From positions 1-11,434 of the forward strand of contig JAGWML010000083.1 in NCBI GenBank assembly GCA_028873155.1: 11,434 nt of DNA, given 5' to 3'. Source of the DNA: Acidobacteriota bacterium (GTDB lineage Bacteria; Acidobacteriota; Terriglobia; Terriglobales; Acidobacteriaceae). Under the pieces are notes generated by a model. That model searched no databases, was not told where the DNA came from, and was given only the letters and a program-made list of their open reading frames with translations. Made by a program: the position numbers and the translations under genes. The first letter of the stretch is position 1. The number at the start of each line of letters is the position of its first letter. This document shows positions 7,742 through 11,434 of this stretch, piece after piece.

Positions 7742-9215
7742 CGCGATCCTCCCTTGCAGCGCCATTCTTCGTGCTGCCATTCAGTTCCCGATGCGCCCAC
7801 CAATCTCTGAAGCTCTGCGCCGGCAGCGCCTTCAGATCCCGCGTCTGCGTCCAGCCCGACAGCATGAACGGCAATCGCTCGATGAATCCGCTCTTCGAAA
7901 CAAACAGCTTCTGGGCGAGATGGCCCATGTGCTGCGCAAGCGTAAAGCGACCCGCGCTGCCCATCACAAACCCGGCGGCCTGCATGCCGATGTTCCACAC
8001 GCCCAGTTTGCCGCCCAGAGTACGCTGGTCCTGCTCCACCACCTTGCCGCGCAGATGGATCAGCACCTCGGGAATGTTGATCTTCACCGGGCACACCTCG
8101 TAGCACGCGCCACAGAGGGACGAAGCATACGGCAGCGTCCGTCCGCGATCCATGGAGTGCAACTGCGGCGTCAGAATCGCGCCAATTGGCCCTGGATAAA
8201 CCGACTCATACGCGTGCCCGCCCGTCTGGTGATAGACAGGGCACACATTCAGGCACGCGGCGCAACGGATGCACTTCAACGTCTGGCGCGACTCGGCATC
8301 GCTCAAGATCGGGCTGCGTCCATTGTCGAGCAGGACAACATGAAACTCCTTCGGTCCGTCGGTCTCGTGCACGCCCGTCCAGATGGAGTTGTACGGATTC
8401 ATGCGCTCGCCAGTGGCCGACCGCGGCAGCGTCTGCAGAAAGACCTCCAGATCGCGGAAGCGCGGAATCACCTTTTCAATGCCCACCAGCGAGATCAGCA
8501 CATCCGGCAACGTAAGGCACATGCGCCCGTTGCCTTCCGACTCCACAATGCAGACAGCACCGTTCTCCGCGACAAGGAAATTCGCGCCGGAGACTGCCAC
8601 CTTGATGCGCAGATACTTTTCGCGCAGATAGGTGCGCGCCGCCGCGCAGAGATCCTCCGGCTTGTCGCCGAGTTCCGGCAGATGCATCTCGCGCTGAAAG
8701 ATCTCGCGCACCTGCTGGCGATTCTTGTGCAGCGCAGGCACCACGAAGTGCGAGGGCTTGTCATGGCCGAGCTGTACGATGAGCTCTGCCAGGTCTGTCT
8801 CGTGCGGCCGAATGCCGTTGGCCTCGAGGTTGCGGTTCAGGCCAATCTCCTCTGAGGTCATGGTCTTGATCTTGATGACCTCTTTGGCCTCGTGGAGCTG
8901 AATCAGCTCAAGAATGATGCGGTTCGCCTCGGCGGCATTGCGCGCCCAGTGCACTGTTCCGCCTGCGCGCGTGCAGTTGCGCTCGAATTCCACGAGGTAC
9001 TCGTCGAGATGCTCCAGCGCATGCGCGCGGATTGCCGAACCAGCCTCGCGCAGCGCCTCCCAGTCTGGCAGCTCGCCCACTACGCGATTACGCTTGGCCT
9101 GAATCACATCGGTCGCATGGCGCACATTCCTGCGGACCTGCGAGTCGGCCAGCAGTTCTTTCGCCGCCTCCGGAAAGCTGCGATCCGCCCAGTGAGAACC
9201 ATACGGCGCGTTCAT
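7731..9215 (-). CDS. lutB: Lactate utilization iron-sulfur protein B
   Basis: LutB is the large electron-transfer subunit of the lactate-oxidising LutABC complex. The 494-residue protein has an N-terminal LUD domain (about 60-300, with ETDLAELIVQLG and AENGAVCIVESEGNG), then an iron-sulfur module and a C-terminal LutB-type tail. Cluster ligands are visible as C-x2-C-x2-C-x3-CP at Cys315, 318, 321 and 325, and C-x2-C-x3-CP at Cys368, 371 and 375. A serine (365) stands where a fourth cysteine of the second motif would be; to my recollection this is normal for LutB/YkgF proteins. GGHAYESVYPGPIGAILTP between the two motifs is highly typical. The start at 9215 shares ATGA with the lutA stop and follows AGGGGG with 6-nt spacing. 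A longer in-frame start at 9332 lies inside lutA and is rejected. About 25 C-terminal residues are polar and variable. Confidence 0.96.
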   Translation of the reverse strand: MNAPYGSHWADRSFPEAAKELLADSQVRRNVRHATDVIQAKRNRVVGELPDWEALREAGSAIRAHALEHLDEYLVEFERNCTRAGGTVHWARNAAEANRIILELIQLHEAKEVIKIKTMTSEEIGLNRNLEANGIRPHETDLAELIVQLGHDKPSHFVVPALHKNRQQVREIFQREMHLPELGDKPEDLCAAARTYLREKYLRIKVAVSGANFLVAENGAVCIVESEGNGRMCLTLPDVLISLVGIEKVIPRFRDLEVFLQTLPRSATGERMNPYNSIWTGVHETDGPKEFHVVLLDNGRSPILSDAESRQTLKCIRCAACLNVCPVYHQTGGHAYESVYPGPIGAILTPQLHSMDRGRTLPYASSLCGACYEVCPVKINIPEVLIHLRGKVVEQDQRTLGGKLGVWNIGMQAAGFVMGSAGRFTLAQHMGHLAQKLFVSKSGFIERLPFMLSGWTQTRDLKALPAQSFRDWWAHRELNGSTKNGAAREDRDGQ

Positions 9216-9949
9216 TGCATGCCCCCTGTCGAGGCGAGAATCTCGGCAATGTGCGCCGTGCGCACCAGCGTGCGCTGCCGGTGCAGCGAGCCATAGATGT
9301 GCATCAGGCAGGAGTTGTCCACCGCCGTACACACCTCGGCGCGCGTATTCAGAACCGTGCGCACCTTCTCCGCCAGCATGGCAGACGACACATCCGCATT
9401 TTTAATTGAGAACGTTCCGCCGAATCCGCAACACTCTTGCGGATTCTCGATCGGCAGCAACTCCAGCGCGCGCACCTTGTTCAAAAGACGCACAGGAATG
9501 TCGCCCAGGTGCAGGCTGCGCTGCGAGTGGCAGCTTGTGTGGAGCGTCACCTTGTGCGGGAACGTCGCGCCAACATCTTCTACGCCCAGTTTCTTCACCA
9601 GCAGCTCGGTGAACTCGTAGACCCGCGGCAGCAGCGCCTCCACATCCGCGGCGAGCTTTGCATCGCCCACCATCTCGGCCGCCTTCAGATAGTGATCCCG
9701 CATCATGGACACGCAGGAGCTCGACGGCGCCACCACCAGCTCCGCGTCGCGATACACGTCGACAAAGTGCCGGATGATCGGCACTGCCTCCTTCAGGTAG
9801 CCCGTGTTCCAGTGCATCTGTCCGCAACAGGTCTGCTCTTTCCGGAACTCGACCGTGTGCCCCAGCCGCTCCAACACGCACACCACAGCCTTGCCGGTCT
9901 CGGGAAACAAGGTGTCGTTGTAACAGGTAATAAAGAGCGAAATGCGCAA
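9212..9949 (-). CDS. lutA: Lactate utilization protein A (CCG-domain protein)
   Basis: LutA is the cysteine-rich subunit of the LutABC lactate oxidation complex, related to GlcF and heterodisulfide reductase subunits. It has two CCG boxes: Cys9, then TCCGQ (Cys41/42) and Cys79; then Cys140, ECCGFGG (Cys173/174) and Cys214. These bind non-canonical iron-sulfur clusters. The reading frame opens at tandem GTG codons (9976, 9973), but I place the start at the TTG at 9949. AAGGAG (9956-9961) lies exactly 6 nt before it, and the resulting N-terminus MRISLFITCYND aligns with the short MKVSLFVTC start of known LutA proteins. This gives 245 residues, close to the B. subtilis protein. The stop overlaps the lutB start by 4 bp. 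It is the first gene of the operon, with a long leader upstream. The rare start codon may lower its translation. Confidence 0.95.
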   Translation of the reverse strand: MRISLFITCYNDTLFPETGKAVVCVLERLGHTVEFRKEQTCCGQMHWNTGYLKEAVPIIRHFVDVYRDAELVVAPSSSCVSMMRDHYLKAAEMVGDAKLAADVEALLPRVYEFTELLVKKLGVEDVGATFPHKVTLHTSCHSQRSLHLGDIPVRLLNKVRALELLPIENPQECCGFGGTFSIKNADVSSAMLAEKVRTVLNTRAEVCTAVDNSCLMHIYGSLHRQRTLVRTAHIAEILASTGGMQ

Positions 9950-10041
9950 CGGGAACTCCTTCGGCTTTCTCACCACACTCTGCGCAGGCCGGTGCGGAAC
10001 TTGCGGCTCTCGCGCTCAACTACGCTGCAACATTACCGTGC

Positions 10042-10075
10042 TCGTCACCGCCAGCGCTGACACACGGCGTGACGA
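10042..10075 (-). promoter_or_regulatory. Bulged stem in the lut leader or PCD 3' end
   Basis: TCGTCA-C-CGCC (10042-10052) pairs with GGCG-TGACGA (10066-10075), a 10-bp stem with one bulged base around a 13-nt loop. It lies 63 nt beyond the PCD stop codon and about 93 nt before the lutA TTG. It could end the PCD transcript (no U-tract), be an operator, or be a structured element in the lut leader. No other structure in 9950-10137 stood out apart from the promoter candidate listed separately. Confidence 0.35.
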
Positions 10076-10092
10076 CGATTGCCGCACATTCC

Positions 10093-10121
10093 ATCATGTC
10101 AAATAGCAAGAAGTGTGTCTA
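10093..10121 (-). promoter_or_regulatory. Candidate sigma-70-type promoter for lutABC
   Basis: On the minus strand TAGACA (10116-10121, 5 of 6 to the -35 consensus) is separated by exactly 17 nt from CATGAT (10093-10098, 4 of 6 to the -10 consensus). Transcription would start near 10086, leaving a leader of about 137 nt before the lutA TTG that contains the bulged stem at 10042-10075. A perfect TTGACA also occurs at 10097-10102 but has no acceptable -10 partner. Confidence 0.35.
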
Positions 10122-10137
10122 TTGGAATTTCTAAGAC

Positions 10138-10425
10138 TCACGCTCTTTCACTCACTTTGTCTGCTTCCGCAGCCAGGGCAAAGTCCTTCTCCGTGAGCCC
10201 GCCGGCATCGTGCGTCACCAGCGCCAGGCGCACGCGATTGTAGCGGATGTCGATATCGGGGTGGTGTCCGGCTCGTTCCGCACACTCCCCCACCTCGTTG
10301 ACAAATGCGAGCGCGGCGCGAAAATCCCTGAAGGCAAAGGTTCGCACCAACTCCCCCTGCTCCACCTGCCACTTCGGCAGCTCCGCAAGCCGCGCGCTGA
10401 GCTTCGGCCCGGTCAGAATTGACAT
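10138..10425 (-). CDS. Pterin-4a-carbinolamine dehydratase family protein
   Basis: This 95-residue cytosolic protein belongs to the PCD/DCoH family, which dehydrates 4a-hydroxytetrahydropterin during recycling of the cofactor of aromatic amino acid hydroxylases. The active-site pattern is complete: His54-His55-Pro56, then His72 in VTHDAGGLT and Asp81 in the KDF segment. PKWQVEQGELVRTFAFRDF near the N-terminus is the usual first strand pair. The ATG at 10425 is preferred over an upstream in-frame ATG at 10455 because GGAGGT lies 6 nt before it (10432-10437), and the shorter length is typical. No aromatic amino acid hydroxylase is in the window. Its upstream neighbour on the same strand is a molybdenum hydroxylase subunit. 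PCD-like proteins have been linked to molybdenum-cofactor enzymes by genome context, so an accessory role there is possible (inference). Confidence 0.93.
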   Translation of the reverse strand: MSILTGPKLSARLAELPKWQVEQGELVRTFAFRDFRAALAFVNEVGECAERAGHHPDIDIRYNRVRLALVTHDAGGLTEKDFALAAEADKVSERA

Positions 10426-10474
10426 ATCGGCACCTCCACGCCGCGCAGCGGTCATGCGTCTCTTCCAGCCGCGC

Positions 10475-10490
10475 AGTCGCGACTATTGTA
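10475..10490 (-). promoter_or_regulatory. Candidate PCD promoter -10 with abutting palindrome
   Basis: The minus strand reads TACAAT (10485-10490, 5 of 6 to a -10 box) about 60 nt upstream of the PCD start. Immediately downstream, covering the expected transcription start, is the perfect 10-bp palindrome AGTCGCGACT (10475-10484). No convincing -35 box is present. The palindrome's position would suit a repressor, but a 10-bp palindrome in GC-rich DNA may be chance. Confidence 0.28.
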
Positions 10491-10521
10491 AGAGACCCGC
10501 CGTGTGGCGCGATGCCGGAGA

Positions 10522-10548
10522 GCGCGAGCGATGCCCGGACCCTCGCGC
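10522..10548 (-). terminator. Hairpin after the molybdenum-enzyme gene
   Basis: GCGCGAG (10522-10528) and CTCGCGC (10542-10548) form a perfect 7-bp stem around a 13-nt loop, beginning 17 nt beyond the stop codon of the molybdopterin-binding subunit. No U-tract follows on the minus strand. If it terminates transcription, the PCD gene must use its own promoter; if not, the two genes may share a transcript. Confidence 0.35.
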
Positions 10549-10565
10549 GCTGCGGTGTCACAGAG

Positions 10566-11434
10566 CTAGGCCAGCCGGAATCCACTCCGCGGCAGTGGCA
10601 GCGTCCGCACCCTCTTTCCGGTTGCAGCAAAGATCGCGTTGCAGATCGCCGGAATCGCCGGCGGCAACGCCGGTTCGCCCAGCCCGGTGGGCGAGTTCGG
10701 CGTGATGCGCCACGATATGTGAATCTCGGGCATCTGGGGCATCCGCATCAGCGGATATTGCGTAAAGTTCGCCTGCTCGATGCGTCCGGCGGCGAGCGTG
10801 ACCTCGATCATGGTGTGGCTCATGCCTTCCAGGATTGCGCCTTCCACCTGCGCATGTGCGCCGGAGGGATTGATAATCTGGCGGCCCACATCGTTGACCA
10901 CCCAGAAGCGATGCACGCGCACGCTGCCATCCGCATCCACGCTCACCTCGGCCACCTGCGCGGAGTAGCCCAGATGGCAGGAATAGGCGGCAATGCCCAT
11001 GCCCGTGCCCGAGCCAGACTTTCGCTTGCGCCAGCCGCTCTCCTCCGCCACCTGCCGCAGGACCCCGGCCAGTCTCTCCGCATGGAAGCGATATTCCTCC
11101 GGCCCGCGCTGCGCCTGCTGGTCACTCTCCGGCATCGGCACCGGCGTGGCCTCGAGCAGCTCCAGTTGCAGATCCAGCGGATCGCGGCCCGCCGCGACAG
11201 CCACCTCATCCAGAAACGACTGGCCCGCAAATGCAATCGCGTTTGCGCCCGGCGCACGCATAGGCCCCGTGCGCAGCCACAGCGGCATGGCCGTGTGGCC
11301 GATGAAGTAGTTCGGGACGCGCCCGGAAGGAAACTCTTCCGCACCAATACCCGCCGATGAAGCCGCGTGCGCGCCCTCGCCGAAGGTAATCAGATGCTGC
11401 CGCCACGCCACCACTTTGCCCTGTGCATCTAGGC
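10566..11434 (-). CDS. Molybdopterin-binding oxidoreductase subunit (isoquinoline 1-oxidoreductase beta type), partial
   Basis: This is the C-terminal part, about 288 residues, of a xanthine-dehydrogenase-family large subunit; the N-terminal portion lies beyond the right edge, and the frame stays open to the last base. These enzymes hydroxylate N-heterocycles or aldehydes at a molybdenum-cytosine-dinucleotide centre. Visible markers are TGPMRAPGANAIAFAGQSFLDE (cofactor-binding arm), GIAAYSCHLGYSAQVAEVSVD, VVNDVGRQIINPSGAHAQVEGAI, and the terminal GLGEPALPPAIPAICNAIFAATG with the conserved catalytic glutamate in GLGEP. The wording of these motifs resembles IorB-type proteins more than true xanthine dehydrogenase, so the substrate should not be called xanthine. 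A Tat signal, common in IorB, would be off-window. Its 2Fe-2S partner (IorA type) and maturation genes, if present, must lie to the right. The stop is TAG at 10566-10568. A GTG at 11414 is internal and not a start. Confidence 0.92.
   Translation of the reverse strand, partial: LDAQGKVVAWRQHLITFGEGAHAASSAGIGAEEFPSGRVPNYFIGHTAMPLWLRTGPMRAPGANAIAFAGQSFLDEVAVAAGRDPLDLQLELLEATPVPMPESDQQAQRGPEEYRFHAERLAGVLRQVAEESGWRKRKSGSGTGMGIAAYSCHLGYSAQVAEVSVDADGSVRVHRFWVVNDVGRQIINPSGAHAQVEGAILEGMSHTMIEVTLAAGRIEQANFTQYPLMRMPQMPEIHISWRITPNSPTGLGEPALPPAIPAICNAIFAATGKRVRTLPLPRSGFRLA

Noticed and set aside
7742..7780. An extended N-terminus of LutC starting at 7780.
   Set aside because: The added 13 residues would include the Shine-Dalgarno of the better ATG at 7741 and are not needed for the LUD domain.
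7470..8855. A 461-codon open frame on the plus strand opposite lutB and lutC.
   Set aside because: It lies entirely antisense to two clearly recognisable genes. Its product has no coherent motif and is rich in Arg, Ala and His, as expected of a high-GC antisense shadow.
9216..9332. An extended N-terminus of LutB starting at 9332.
   Set aside because: The extra 39 residues are encoded over lutA in another frame and have no LutB similarity. The ATG at 9215 has a strong ribosome binding site and the usual ATGA overlap.
1..11434. tRNA or rRNA genes, CRISPR arrays, insertion sequences, phage genes or toxin-antitoxin pairs.
   Set aside because: I looked for cloverleaf-like arms in the spacers, regularly spaced repeats, transposase motifs and small paired genes, and saw none.

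Overview
The window is about 60-65% GC over most of its length and densely coded. Eight genes lie on the minus strand and one on the plus strand. The protein repertoire (a PEP carboxylase with the bacterial allosteric residues, an APC-type permease of a common soil-bacterium kind, a LutABC lactate oxidation module and an isoquinoline-oxidoreductase-type molybdenum hydroxylase) would fit a soil Acidobacteriota such as Acidobacteriaceae. That assignment rests on overall protein flavour and base composition, not on a marker gene, so it is tentative.

Left part (1-5447, all minus strand): ppc, phosphoenolpyruvate carboxylase, lies downstream of a short AT-rich gene for a four-helix membrane protein that I do not recognise. 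Upstream of that is an ABC-F ATPase with two nucleotide-binding domains, expected to act on ribosomes. The small membrane gene and its upstream spacer are only about 46% GC (hand count over 3001-3420), which makes it the one compositionally foreign patch in the window.

Middle (5448-7044): a 166-bp divergent spacer carries a 23-bp dyad and -10-like hexamers for both directions. It leads to a plus-strand amino-acid/polyamine/organocation (APC) permease with about twelve membrane helices. The permease converges on lutC across a 34-bp gap that holds two small perfect inverted repeats.

Right part (7079-9949, minus): lutA-lutB-lutC form a translationally coupled operon. lutA and lutB overlap by 4 bp and lutB and lutC by 11 bp, and each gene has a strong ribosome binding site. 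lutA most likely begins at a TTG codon, not at the upstream GTG codons. Together the three encode an iron-sulfur complex that oxidises L-lactate to pyruvate. A candidate promoter and a leader hairpin lie in the spacer upstream. No lactate permease or LutR-type regulator is in the window.

Right edge (10138-11434, minus): a pterin-4a-carbinolamine dehydratase (PCD) gene sits downstream of the 3' portion of a gene for a molybdopterin-binding oxidoreductase subunit, which runs off the window. The pairing of a PCD-like protein with a molybdenum enzyme is the most suggestive functional association here. All spacers are shorter than 300 bp. I found no tRNA, rRNA, CRISPR array, insertion sequence or phage gene, and nothing that I can honestly call a new multi-gene system.
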